From contig CALGOI010000028.1 in the NCBI GenBank assembly GCA_937959065.1, positions 1 through 12,483 of the forward strand: DNA of 12,483 bases, given 5' to 3'. Below are positions 1 to 7,178 of this stretch, in pieces. The stretch comes from an uncultured Ignavibacteriota bacterium (GTDB taxonomy: Bacteria; Bacteroidota; Ignavibacteria; Tepidaquicellales; Tepidaquicellaceae). The position numbers and the translations under genes are program-made. The notes beneath the pieces are model-generated. The model did no database searches. It worked only from the letters and a program-made list of their open reading frames with translations, and had not been told where the DNA came from. Positions within the stretch are counted from its first letter, which is position 1. The number at the start of each line of letters is the position of its first letter.

Positions 1-1094
1 TGTACGAACCTTTATACGAATATACTCCATTCGATGATGGTGACGAAATAAAGCTTGGCAAGATTTCACTTCACGCCATAAATACTCCCGGTCACTCACC
101 GGACAGTATAAGTGTATTGATTAAAGATGAACATGGTAGAGACTATGCAATCGCAACTGGCGATACATTGTTTGTTGGCGATGTAGGGCGTCCTGACCTC
201 AGGGAGTCAGCCGGAGCGGTAAGCAAGAAAAGGGAAGAGCTTGCAAGGATGATGTACAGAACTATACACGATAAGCTGCTTAATATACCTGACGATGTGT
301 TGGTTTTCCCGGCGCACGGAGCGGGCTCGCTGTGCGGTAAGGCACTTAGTGATGAAAGGTACAGCACGATGGGTAAAGAAAAACAAACTAACTACGCGCT
401 TCAGCCGATGGAGGAAGACAGGTTCGTGGACGTGTTGCTGGAAGGACAGCCGTTCATTCCGAAATACTTTGGATATGACGTTGAAACCAACAGAAAAGGT
501 GCTCCGGATTTCGAAGAAAGTGTTAAGAATGTTCCCCACATCAAATACGAGGATGTAAGGGCCGGTATAATAATTATAGATGCAAGAATGGCAGCGGATT
601 ATAAAGAAGGGCACGTTCAGGGAGCTATTAATATCGCTCCCGGCAGAGCATTCGAAACATGGCTCGGCTCGATAATCGGACCGGATGAGAAATACTACCT
701 CACAGCCGACAGCCCCGAAGAATTGGACGAACTTATAAGGCGTACTGCACGTATAGGATATGAAAGTAAGATCGAAGGTGCTTTTGTAAATCCGCACGAT
801 GGAGTAGAAGGCGGACTCGAAATAGATTACAATGAGCTAAAGCAGCATCCAGAGAATTTTACAATTATAGATGTAAGGAACCCGGGAGAGTTGAGAGATT
901 TTACTTTGTTTGACAGCGCCATAAATATTCCTCTCGCAGAACTCAGGGAAAGAGCAGAGGAGCTCGATTACAGTAAGCCGGTTGTGGTGCACTGTGCTGG
1001 CGGCTCCAGAGGTTCCACCGGTGCCAGCATTATTGAGGCAAAAACAGGTAATAAAGCTCATGATTTGGGCAGAAATATACTTCTTTTTCAATAG
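1..1094 (+). CDS. MBL-fold / double rhodanese fusion protein (5' end missing)
   Basis: This is a partial gene: the open frame is already running at base 3, so the true start lies upstream and the TTG at 117 is not the start. The visible part starts inside a metallo-beta-lactamase fold. A TPGHSPDS motif has its metal-binding His at 93-95, GDTLFVGDVGRPDL follows (metal Asp at 162-164), and FPAHGAG carries a His at 315-317. The GDVGRPDL signature is typical of the ETHE1/persulfide dioxygenase-like branch. Two rhodanese domains follow. The first (about 540-790) has the IIDARMAADYKEGHVQGAINI-type fold signature but YLTADSPEE where a catalytic Cys would be expected, so it is probably non-catalytic. 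The second (about 840-1090) keeps a Cys in HCAGGSRGS (Cys at 993-995). The likely role is cytosolic oxidation or transfer of glutathione- or protein-bound persulfide sulfur. The last residues, HDLGRNILLFQ, have Arg where a Gly is common. Family assignment is firm; the exact substrate is inferred. Confidence 0.88.
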   Translation, partial: YEPLYEYTPFDDGDEIKLGKISLHAINTPGHSPDSISVLIKDEHGRDYAIATGDTLFVGDVGRPDLRESAGAVSKKREELARMMYRTIHDKLLNIPDDVLVFPAHGAGSLCGKALSDERYSTMGKEKQTNYALQPMEEDRFVDVLLEGQPFIPKYFGYDVETNRKGAPDFEESVKNVPHIKYEDVRAGIIIIDARMAADYKEGHVQGAINIAPGRAFETWLGSIIGPDEKYYLTADSPEELDELIRRTARIGYESKIEGAFVNPHDGVEGGLEIDYNELKQHPENFTIIDVRNPGELRDFTLFDSAINIPLAELRERAEELDYSKPVVVHCAGGSRGSTGASIIEAKTGNKAHDLGRNILLFQ

Positions 1095-1127
1095 AGTATT
1101 AGAATTTAAATAGTGATATTAAAAGGT

Positions 1128-1667
1128 ATGGCCAGTCACCAGGAACTTCTCGAGAAATATATCCAGAACGAAAATTTGAGAAAGCATTGTTTTGCTGTTG
1201 AATCGTGTATGAAGTTTTACGCGGAAAAGCTTGGTGAGGACACGGAAAAATGGGGCGCTGCTGGGCTTTTGCACGACCTCGACTGGGAAATGTACCAAGA
1301 TACAAATACTCATACAGCAGTTCCGATCTTTGAAGAGGCGGGTTACGATAAGGAGTTCATAGATGCTGTGCTCGGGCACGCTTACCCGGAGCGAACGGAT
1401 GTGCCGCGGGAAACTAAGCTGGCTAAATATCTCTTCGCATGTGATGAAATAACCGGGCTTGTAACTGCATACGCTTACATGAAACCCGGTGGACTTGATG
1501 AGGTACAGGTAAAGGGTGTGGTTAAAAAGATGAAGGATAAGGGATTCGCGAGGAATGTCGACAGGGATGGGATAAAGCTTGGAGCCGATGAAATCGGGAT
1601 GGAACTAAAAGAGCATATAGGCAATATAATTGAAGCCATGCAAAAAGACGAAAGGTTAAAATCATAA
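1128..1667 (+). CDS. HD-domain metal-dependent phosphohydrolase-like protein
   Basis: This 179-residue soluble protein has the classic HD pattern: His20 in KHCFAVES, the His49-Asp50 pair in GLLHDLDW, His84 in VLGHAYPER and Asp106 in FACDEITG. These are the expected metal ligands of a small HD hydrolase. Such proteins hydrolyse phosphoester bonds in nucleotides or related small molecules, but the substrate cannot be read from the sequence. I chose the ATG at 1128 over an in-frame GTG at 1113. The family normally begins a few residues before the ELLEKYIQNENLRKH helix, and the extra MILKG residues have no support. Neither start has a good ribosome-binding site; an AAGG abuts the ATG. The gene starts 33 bases after the rhodanese fusion gene and stops 1 base before the ABC ATPase start, so it is probably co-transcribed with both. 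There is no obvious functional link to either neighbour. Confidence 0.85.
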   Translation: MASHQELLEKYIQNENLRKHCFAVESCMKFYAEKLGEDTEKWGAAGLLHDLDWEMYQDTNTHTAVPIFEEAGYDKEFIDAVLGHAYPERTDVPRETKLAKYLFACDEITGLVTAYAYMKPGGLDEVQVKGVVKKMKDKGFARNVDRDGIKLGADEIGMELKEHIGNIIEAMQKDERLKS

Positions 1668-1668
1668 T

Positions 1669-2601
1669 ATGTCAGTAATAACCGTAAATGACCTCCGCAA
1701 AGAGTATCCGGCGAAGTCTTTCTCGAAAGAGAAGATAGTCGCGCTGAAGAAATTTTCGCTCAACGTGGAGAAAGGCGATATTGTCGGACTACTCGGACCA
1801 AACGGCGCCGGAAAGACCACTCTTGTCAAGATCCTTCTCGGGATTGTTTTTCCTACCGAGGGCGAGGTAAAAGTCTTCGATAAGGACATTAAGGACGAGT
1901 CGTATAAAAAGAAGGTTGGCTATCTGCCGGAGAATCATAAATATCCAAACTACCTGAAAGGCGGACAGGTATTAGAGTATTTCGGACGCCTGAACGGGCT
2001 GGATGAGAAGACGATTAAATCCAAAACAAAGGAATATCTCACATTATTCGGGATTGAAAAATGGGAGAAGACAAATATTAAGAAGTACTCCAAAGGAATG
2101 CTCCAACGACTGGGGCTGGCTCAGGCAATGATAAATGACCCCGAGCTGCTTTTCCTCGATGAACCCACCGATGGAGTCGACCCTATAGGAAGAAAGCACA
2201 TCAGGGACGTTCTTCTTCACCTAAAAGGACAGGGCAAGACAATATTTCTTAACTCACACTTGCTAAGTGAAGTTGAACTGATCTGCGATAAGGTCGCTAT
2301 TCTTAACAAAGGTGAGTTATTGAAAGAGGGCTCGGTAGATGAAATTACCGCGACCGGTAATAATTATAAATTTATCACTTCGGATCTGCCGGATGATGTG
2401 AGCAATGCGCTTCTTATGCAGTATAAAGCAACATTGAAGAGTAAAACCGAATTTATGTATTCAACAGAATCAGTCGAAGAACTAAATAAACTGATAGATT
2501 TCATTAGAAGTAAGCAGATTTTATTGCATAATGTTTCACTTGAACGCAGTACTCTCGAAAGCATGTTTATTAATATAATCGGGGAGCAGAAGGAGCAATG
2601 A
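1669..2601 (+). CDS. ABC-2 type transporter, ATP-binding subunit
   Basis: This 310-residue ATPase has all nucleotide-binding landmarks in order: Walker A GPNGAGKTT (43-51), a GYLPEN Q-loop region (85-90) in which Glu stands where many families have Gln, signature YSKGMLQR (140-147), Walker B LLFLDEPTDG (160-169) and H-loop His197 in NSHLLSE. The GYLPE and YSKGM/Q forms are usual in the export-type CcmA/NatA-like ABC-2 branch. The C-terminal 80 or so residues form the small accessory domain common in that branch. It should couple ATP hydrolysis to export through the permease encoded next, whose frame it overlaps by 4 bases (ATGA), which indicates translational coupling. The cargo is unknown: this subfamily serves antibiotics, lipids, heme, sodium, and gliding or cell-surface components. 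The start follows the previous stop after one base. Confidence 0.93.
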   Translation: MSVITVNDLRKEYPAKSFSKEKIVALKKFSLNVEKGDIVGLLGPNGAGKTTLVKILLGIVFPTEGEVKVFDKDIKDESYKKKVGYLPENHKYPNYLKGGQVLEYFGRLNGLDEKTIKSKTKEYLTLFGIEKWEKTNIKKYSKGMLQRLGLAQAMINDPELLFLDEPTDGVDPIGRKHIRDVLLHLKGQGKTIFLNSHLLSEVELICDKVAILNKGELLKEGSVDEITATGNNYKFITSDLPDDVSNALLMQYKATLKSKTEFMYSTESVEELNKLIDFIRSKQILLHNVSLERSTLESMFINIIGEQKEQ

Positions 2602-3413
2602 TATTTTTAGCTTTAATAACAAATACTTTCAGAGAAGCGATACAGAAGAAATTCATTCTAATCGTCTTCCTCGTGATTTCTGTTCTGCTGATACTATTTT
2701 TATCTTTTCTCAGCCTGGAGTCTGTTGAATCCATGAACGAATTCATGATGCAGCTCGGTCAGGATAGTTTTAGAGACGCAATTATAATGTTTCAGAATTC
2801 ACTAATCAGCAATATTCCATTTTATGTCGTCTTTGTATTATTGATGATAATGACTTCGTCATTTATTCCATCTATGCTCGAGAAGGGAAATATCGATCTA
2901 TTGATCTCCAAACCTATTTCGAGGACCAATATCATAATTGGAAAATTCCTCGCAACGAATGCAATTATCTTTGTGGTTCTGGCATATCTTGTAGGCACAA
3001 TATGGTTGATGGTTTCACTTAAATCCGGAATATGGCATTTCCCGTTCCTGCTGTCGATAGTTGGATTTACAGTCATATTTGCCATCCTTTATTCGATAAT
3101 TTTATTTACGGGTCTTGTTACACAGAATAGTATTCTTACCATACTTGTAAACCTGATACTTTTCTTCCCGATCACAGGAATTCTATCAGCTCGTGAGCAG
3201 ATGATTTATACATTTGTTTCAAGCGGACCGGTTAAATTCATTATCGATTTCTTTTATTATGTGCTCCCAAAGCCGTGGGATGTCCATGCGATTATGTTAA
3301 AGCTAATTGCGGGTGAAACGGTCGATTCATGGCAGCCGCTGATAACATCACTTGTGTTTATGATAGCTATGCTTGCGTTGTCTATATTTTATTTTAAGAA
3401 GAAAGATTATTAG
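2598..3413 (+). CDS. ABC-2 type transporter, permease subunit
   Basis: This 271-residue integral membrane protein has about six hydrophobic segments: roughly residues 18-40, 73-91, 113-140, 149-174, 178-197 and 249-266. It fits the usual single six-helix ABC-2 permease. Between the second and third segments it carries the diagnostic cytosolic stretch IDLLISKPISRTNIIIGKFL (99-118), which in ABC-2 permeases contacts the ATPase. The C-terminus ends in a basic KKKD tail, consistent with a cytosolic end. It overlaps the ATPase gene by four bases and precedes the lipoprotein gene by 17 bases, so the three probably form one export or envelope-associated unit. The substrate cannot be deduced from the sequence. 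Confidence 0.9.
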   Translation: MIFLALITNTFREAIQKKFILIVFLVISVLLILFLSFLSLESVESMNEFMMQLGQDSFRDAIIMFQNSLISNIPFYVVFVLLMIMTSSFIPSMLEKGNIDLLISKPISRTNIIIGKFLATNAIIFVVLAYLVGTIWLMVSLKSGIWHFPFLLSIVGFTVIFAILYSIILFTGLVTQNSILTILVNLILFFPITGILSAREQMIYTFVSSGPVKFIIDFFYYVLPKPWDVHAIMLKLIAGETVDSWQPLITSLVFMIAMLALSIFYFKKKDY

Positions 3414-3430
3414 GATAGTTATTTTGAGTT

Positions 3431-4504
3431 ATGAAAAGATTACTGCTTATAATAGTATTAATCGTAAGTTTTAGCTTATCATCCTGTGATACCGAACCCG
3501 TCCCGGAAAAACTTCCCCTGTCGGTAAAAGCAAACCTTAATTTACTTCTCAAGGATGCGCAGTTCGTAATGTATATGAACTTTAAATCCATGCGCTCGAC
3601 CCAATTCTGGCAGAATAATCTTTCCGATTCCATCTTAAACTCCGAGCAGACATTCGGCAGTATCCTGAACTTATTCGGAAAAGCTACCGGCGTTACTATC
3701 TCAAACGGTCTGGATGAATTATATTACGCAAATTCCTGGTTTGGTGAGAATTCCATTGTATTGAAGGGGGTATTTAATAAAGACAAGATAGAGACCTATG
3801 TAGATTCGGATTCTACGTTTACTAAGATAAAGCACTCTGACGGGACTATAATCTATAAGCATATTGACGATAACCTGTTTTTCTGTTTAAAAGATAATGT
3901 AACACTTTGTGCCAGTAATTACAGGAGCCAGCTCGACAGGATGATCGCAGTTAAGGATACCTCCGCAGCAGGGCTCCGCGAGAATGTTCCGGTTATGAAT
4001 GCGATAGAAACCACAATCTATAAGAAAAACCTATGGATGGTATCGACTGAAAAGATGTTTATCAGGGGTGTATTCCTTAATTTCCTTGGCACAGGTACTC
4101 CGCCGCAGCCCGGTGGAGAAACCGAAGGTGAAGGTGAAAACCCGGTCGAGTCTTTGACTGAAGGACTGGAAATAGACAAGATCTACGAAAAAGTAAATTC
4201 GCTCGCATTTTCTATCAATATGGATAAAGAGTTGAAAATAATAGCACAGGGAGAATGTGTAGATGAGGGGGCTGCAAGTTCGATACGTAAAGTTATCAGT
4301 GGTTTATTGACGTTCTCGAGAGTTGGAACAGCATTTAGTTCGAGTGAGGAAAAAAGCGCAACCGAGGAAATTATAAACAGTATGGAGGTGAACAGTTATG
4401 GAAATAATGTCTACCTTGATATAGATGTGTCGAATGAAAATATTTCGAGTTTCAGGAATAAGAAATTTATTGACGAACCTCCGCGCGAACCCGAACTGCC
4501 TTAA
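3431..4504 (+). CDS. Predicted lipoprotein of unknown function, ABC-linked
   Basis: This 357-residue protein starts with a basic residue pair and a hydrophobic signal segment, and ends its signal with a lipobox SLSSC (Cys19 lipidated), so it is an exported lipoprotein. The mature part is mixed alpha/beta, with strand-like stretches such as QFVMYMNF and NSIVLKGVF. It has a Pro/Gly/Glu-rich low-complexity linker at about 219-238 that divides it into two parts, and a Pro/Glu-rich tail. I do not recognise the family. The overall pattern of a solute-free, DUF-type surface lipoprotein is common in Bacteroidota-like genomes. It begins 17 bases after the ABC-2 permease gene, so it may be an extracytoplasmic partner of that exporter, but only position suggests this. 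Its TAA stop overlaps the stop of the converging fbp frame in the tetranucleotide TTAA. Confidence 0.8.
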   Translation: MKRLLLIIVLIVSFSLSSCDTEPVPEKLPLSVKANLNLLLKDAQFVMYMNFKSMRSTQFWQNNLSDSILNSEQTFGSILNLFGKATGVTISNGLDELYYANSWFGENSIVLKGVFNKDKIETYVDSDSTFTKIKHSDGTIIYKHIDDNLFFCLKDNVTLCASNYRSQLDRMIAVKDTSAAGLRENVPVMNAIETTIYKKNLWMVSTEKMFIRGVFLNFLGTGTPPQPGGETEGEGENPVESLTEGLEIDKIYEKVNSLAFSINMDKELKIIAQGECVDEGAASSIRKVISGLLTFSRVGTAFSSSEEKSATEEIINSMEVNSYGNNVYLDIDVSNENISSFRNKKFIDEPPREPELP

Positions 4505-4683
4505 TTCTCTACTGCTATTTCTTCAGCCGCAAATTTCTCTAAAGTTTCCACGTCTTCTTTGCTTCCGATAAAAAGAGGTGTTCTCTGGTGAAGATTATCC
4601 GGAGTTAACTCCAGGATCCTGTTCTTACCGTCTGACGCAGCTCCTCCGGCTTGCTCTACGATAAAGCTCAGCGGGTTTGCCTC
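4501..4683 (-). pseudogene. fbp: Severed 3' end of fbp (60 codons behind a nonsense stop)
   Basis: Read on the minus strand in the same frame as the fbp gene, the bases after the internal TAA encode EANPLSFIVEQAGGAASDGK, then NRILELTPDNLHQRTPLFIG, then SKEDVETLEKF and a normal TAA at 4501-4503. This is the standard class I fructose-bisphosphatase C-terminus (EANP, EQAGG, LHQRTPLFIGS), with no frameshift and no further stop. The complete gene would span 4501-5532 and encode 343 residues, a normal length. One base change (TAT or TAC to TAA) explains the break. The intact tail means the lesion is very young, or is a base-call or assembly error. Confidence 0.9.
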
Positions 4684-5532
4684 TTACATTAATCTCAGCT
4701 TACCGTTCTTGTTTTTAGCATCACCCGGATACATAAAGATTCCACCGTAAAGTAGATTTCTGTGAAAGTCAGCCACCAGTGAACCAACATAACGGGACGA
4801 GTACGGCCGTCCTGTCAAAGGATCGCTTTCCTTGAGGTATGATAGATACTTCTGAATTCCCGGTGACCATTTATTTACATTACCTTCATTTACAGAGTAT
4901 GTCTTCGATTTTGCAGGTATCTTGATATTTTCGTGGGATAAAAGGAATTCACCGACTGAAGGATCAAGTGTAAAAGCGTGCACACCCTTGCCGGCTGTAT
5001 AAACCAGCATAGTGCTCGATCCGTAGATCACATACCCGGCAGCAACCTGCTCGACTCCTTTTTGGAGACAATCTTCGATTCTGCCCGAACCGCTCTCTGA
5101 TATCCTTTTGTAAATTGAGAAGATCGTTCCAATTGAAATATTAGCTTCGATATTCGATGACCCGTCGAGCGGATCAAAATGGCATACATATTTATTGGAA
5201 ACGTATTTGTTATCGGAAAATTTCTCATCGACCGGGATGAAAGTCTCTTCTTCCTCAGTACATACCGCGCATACGTGGCCACCAGCTTTCAGCACATTGG
5301 TTAGAACTTCATTCGCATAAACATCGAGCTTTTTGACATCTTCACCCTGCACGTTCACCTGTCCGGTAAATCCCAGTATATCTATCAATCCGGCTCTGTT
5401 GACTTCCTGTGAAATCACTTTACACGCAAGGGCAATATCAGCCAACATATCGGACAGTTGTCCCGTTGCTTCAGGGATCTTTCTTTCCTCGTCAATAATG
5501 TGGCGGTAAAATGTGTTAAATTTTGTTTCCAT
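4684..5532 (-). CDS. fbp: Fructose-1,6-bisphosphatase class I, truncated by an in-frame stop
   Basis: Class I fructose-1,6-bisphosphatase hydrolyses fructose 1,6-bisphosphate to fructose 6-phosphate in gluconeogenesis (and in the Calvin cycle where present). The metal and substrate sites are plain: the acidic TEEEE at 92-96, FDPLDGSSN at 119-127 (Asp120 and Asp123 bind metal), RYVGSLVADFHR around 247-258 with YGGIFMYPGD after it, and NGKLRLM at 276-282. The frame stops at 282 residues, whereas class I enzymes usually have about 330-340. The stop codon (TTA on the plus strand, 4684-4686) sits exactly where KLRLLYE has Tyr. The next residue, Glu (equivalent to Glu280 of the mammalian enzyme, a metal ligand), and the C-terminal helix are therefore missing from the product. 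The start at 5532 fits the family N-terminus. The truncated form should be inactive unless the stop is an error or is read through. Confidence 0.93.
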   Translation of the reverse strand: METKFNTFYRHIIDEERKIPEATGQLSDMLADIALACKVISQEVNRAGLIDILGFTGQVNVQGEDVKKLDVYANEVLTNVLKAGGHVCAVCTEEEETFIPVDEKFSDNKYVSNKYVCHFDPLDGSSNIEANISIGTIFSIYKRISESGSGRIEDCLQKGVEQVAAGYVIYGSSTMLVYTAGKGVHAFTLDPSVGEFLLSHENIKIPAKSKTYSVNEGNVNKWSPGIQKYLSYLKESDPLTGRPYSSRYVGSLVADFHRNLLYGGIFMYPGDAKNKNGKLRLM

Positions 5533-5540
5533 TTATGAAG

Positions 5541-5557
5541 TAATTACTTGGTAATTA
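5541..5557. promoter_or_regulatory. 17-base perfect inverted repeat in the fbp leader
   Basis: TAATTAC-TTG-GTAATTA is a perfect 7-base inverted repeat around a 3-base centre. It begins 9 bases upstream of the fbp start codon, on the transcribed leader. Its size and symmetry fit a dimeric repressor operator or a weak RNA hairpin over the translation start. No binding protein can be named. Confidence 0.4.
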
Positions 5558-5703
5558 ATTGAAGATATAACGTTTTTAATTTAAAATTTCAATAAACTAT
5601 ACACGGCTTTCCTTCAATTTAAGTTTAAATTCTTCAAATAATAAGTTATTTATTAACACTATGCTATTTGTCCGCATAATTTTTGCTGTATAAGTGCTAT
5701 ATT

Positions 5704-5735
5704 ATTGGGAGGTTATTTCACTCAACATAATTTTG
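5704..5735 (+). promoter_or_regulatory. Candidate Bacteroidota-type promoter for the recombinase
   Basis: TTG at 5705-5707 and TAATTTTG at 5728-5735 match the Bacteroidota -33 (TTG/TTTG) and -7 (TAnnTTTG) elements, with a 20-base gap between them. Transcription would begin around 5742 and leave a leader of about 70 bases before the recombinase ATG. In A/T-rich DNA such matches arise by chance, so this is a weak call. Confidence 0.35.
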
Positions 5736-5759
5736 ATTCACTAACAAGGGTGCTATTAT

Positions 5760-5789
5760 TGTTATTATTTTGTTATTCAAATTGTTACT
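5760..5789 (+). repeat. Three phased direct repeats TGTTA(T/C)T upstream of the recombinase
   Basis: TGTTATT at 5760-5766, TGTTATT at 5771-5777 and TGTTACT at 5783-5789 are spaced by 11 and 12 bases, about one helical turn, and end 21 bases before the recombinase start. A matching inverted copy, AATAACAAA (6890-6898), lies just beyond the recombinase stop. Phased short repeats beside a tyrosine recombinase gene are plausible arm- or core-type recombinase sites, or an autoregulatory operator. Confidence 0.45.
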
Positions 5790-5810
5790 AAATTTTTAAA
5801 CAAAAATATC

Positions 5811-6866
5811 ATGGGCGTTAAATTAAGAAAAAGGTCACTTAGCAAAGGTCGTTATTCCTATTATCTTGATATATTTTACGACAATAAACGTGAATATGAA
5901 ACGTTAAATCTAATAGGTGGTAAAGGATACTCTCCACAACACAATAAAGCAGTCCGGATGAATGCTGAGGAAATACGTTCTGAAAAAGAGAGGGATCTTA
6001 TGTTAGGTAATACTGATTTGAAACAATTAGTAAATGGAGACAAAGATTTTTTAGAGTATTTTGAGAAACAAAGCAGGCAGAGAGGTTCTACAATGTATCA
6101 TTCTGCGTATAGGAAATTAATAAAGTGTTTTGGAGAATCTGTTAAGTTTAAAAATATTAATTCACAGTGGATTAAAGAATTTAGATCATATTTGATTGAA
6201 ACTGTCTCAAATAATACAGCTCATGGGTATTTAAATGCTCTTAAAACGGTAATTACCTCAGCTTCTAAGGAAAATTTATTGTCGATTCAAGTATTAAGAG
6301 ATTTTGAGAACATTCCTAAAACTGAGGTCACTAAGGATTATTTAACGTTAGAGGAAATACAATTATTGTCAAATACTGAATTTCAGAATGAGTATAAGGG
6401 AATAGACTATACAGAGATTAAGAGGGCTTTTCTGTTTGCCTGTTTTACCGGATTGCGATACAGTGATATTGAAAATTTGAGTTGGGATTGTATAAAGGGT
6501 GATATTCTTGAAATTAAGGTAGTAAAGACAAAGCGGATGCTTACATTACCATTAAATGAAACAGCTAGATCATTATTATTCCGGGACAGAGTTCTTGAAA
6601 TGGGAAAGGTATTCAAATTACCAAAGTATCTAGCATGCCTCAATTATATAAAGGATTTATCTAAACAAGCGGGGGTCACTAAAAAAGTAACTTTCCATAC
6701 TGCACGTCATACTTTTGGTACGCTATCTGTCAGGGCTGGGATAAGTTCTGAGGTTTTGAAAGAATTAATGGGGCACAGAGATTTGACCACAACACAAATA
6801 TATTATCAAATTGCTGGAGACACAAAGAAAGATGCAATTGCAAAGCTTCCCAACATCAGTGTTTAA
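5811..6866 (+). CDS. Tyrosine recombinase / phage-type integrase
   Basis: This 351-residue site-specific recombinase should catalyse integration and excision of the element it begins. The N-terminal part (about 1-65) is a basic arm-binding-like domain, and 75-170 is the SAM-like core-binding helical domain. The catalytic domain (175-345) has a complete active site: Arg216 in CFTGLRYSD, the beta-hairpin Lys at 239 or 241 in VVKTKRML, His296 and Arg299 in FHTARHTFG, His322 in LMGHRDL and the nucleophile Tyr331 in TTTQIYYQ, nine residues after His322 as usual. Length and layout fit integrases of Bacteroidota integrative elements and phages. The gene is A/T-rich, unlike the fbp side, and reads away from fbp. 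It probably marks the left end of an island that continues past the window. The start ATG is preceded by an A-rich leader with no Shine-Dalgarno sequence. Confidence 0.94.
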   Translation: MGVKLRKRSLSKGRYSYYLDIFYDNKREYETLNLIGGKGYSPQHNKAVRMNAEEIRSEKERDLMLGNTDLKQLVNGDKDFLEYFEKQSRQRGSTMYHSAYRKLIKCFGESVKFKNINSQWIKEFRSYLIETVSNNTAHGYLNALKTVITSASKENLLSIQVLRDFENIPKTEVTKDYLTLEEIQLLSNTEFQNEYKGIDYTEIKRAFLFACFTGLRYSDIENLSWDCIKGDILEIKVVKTKRMLTLPLNETARSLLFRDRVLEMGKVFKLPKYLACLNYIKDLSKQAGVTKKVTFHTARHTFGTLSVRAGISSEVLKELMGHRDLTTTQIYYQIAGDTKKDAIAKLPNISV

Positions 6867-7153
6867 TTTGATTATCAATCCCAGATTTCAATAACAAATT
6901 TTACATTTAGTACGTCCCAATTCAACGGCTTTTTCTTTTTGTGACTGAAACAATATCACCCTTGCAATTATTTAATCCCCAACAACTCTTTTTTGAGTAG
7001 TATCGTTTTGAATACTTACCGGTACAAATATATACAGTTGATGTAATTTTGTTGTAAAAAATATTATTTTCGAACCAAGTTGTAGTTGCATATGACTCTG
7101 TCGGTTGAGTTGAGATGTTTGATATACCAATTAGAATGAAAGTATAGAAAAAA

Positions 7154-7178
7154 CTAAAGGACGGAATTTAGTCTTTAG
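7154..7178. repeat. Bulged hairpin, 8-base-pair stem
   Basis: CTAAAG-g-AC (7154-7162) pairs with GTCTTTAG (7171-7178) around the loop GGAATTTA, with one bulged G at 7160. It is not followed by a T-run, so it is not a standard terminator. Confidence 0.4.

Larger units (their letters stand above)
5533..5810. other. Divergent intergenic region, probable left edge of the mobile element
   Basis: This A/T-rich gap of 278 bases lies between the divergent fbp and recombinase genes. Base composition changes here from moderately GC-rich chromosome to A/T-rich element. It holds the 5541-5557 inverted repeat; an 8-base inverted pair AATTGAAG (5557-5564) and CTTCAATT (5612-5619); a second CTTCAA exactly 20 bases further on (5632); a candidate recombinase promoter; and three phased TGTTA(T/C)T repeats. 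No tRNA gene is visible as an integration target. The exact junction cannot be placed without the right end of the element or an empty-site relative. Confidence 0.5.

Noticed and set aside
207..797. 196-codon open frame on the minus strand under the MBL-rhodanese gene
   Set aside because: It lies wholly opposite a clear conserved gene, and its translation is Cys/Phe/Ser-rich with no domain logic. It is a shadow of the real frame.
1113..1127. GTG at 1113 as the start of the HD-domain gene
   Set aside because: The five extra residues (MILKG) have no support from the family N-terminus, and the codon has no upstream ribosome-binding site. ATG 1128 is preferred.
4501..4686. TAA reassigned or read through as an amino acid in fbp
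   Set aside because: Every other gene here ends cleanly at standard stops (TAA, TAG) and no frame contains an internal TAA. A single nonsense mutation or base error is simpler.
7068..7130. tRNA-like stretch on the minus strand (GGTTCGA T-loop motif with an ACTC...GAGT D-arm-like pair)
   Set aside because: Only about 18 bases separate the D-arm-like and T-loop-like parts, too short for an anticodon arm plus variable loop, and no acceptor stem pairs. Chance match.
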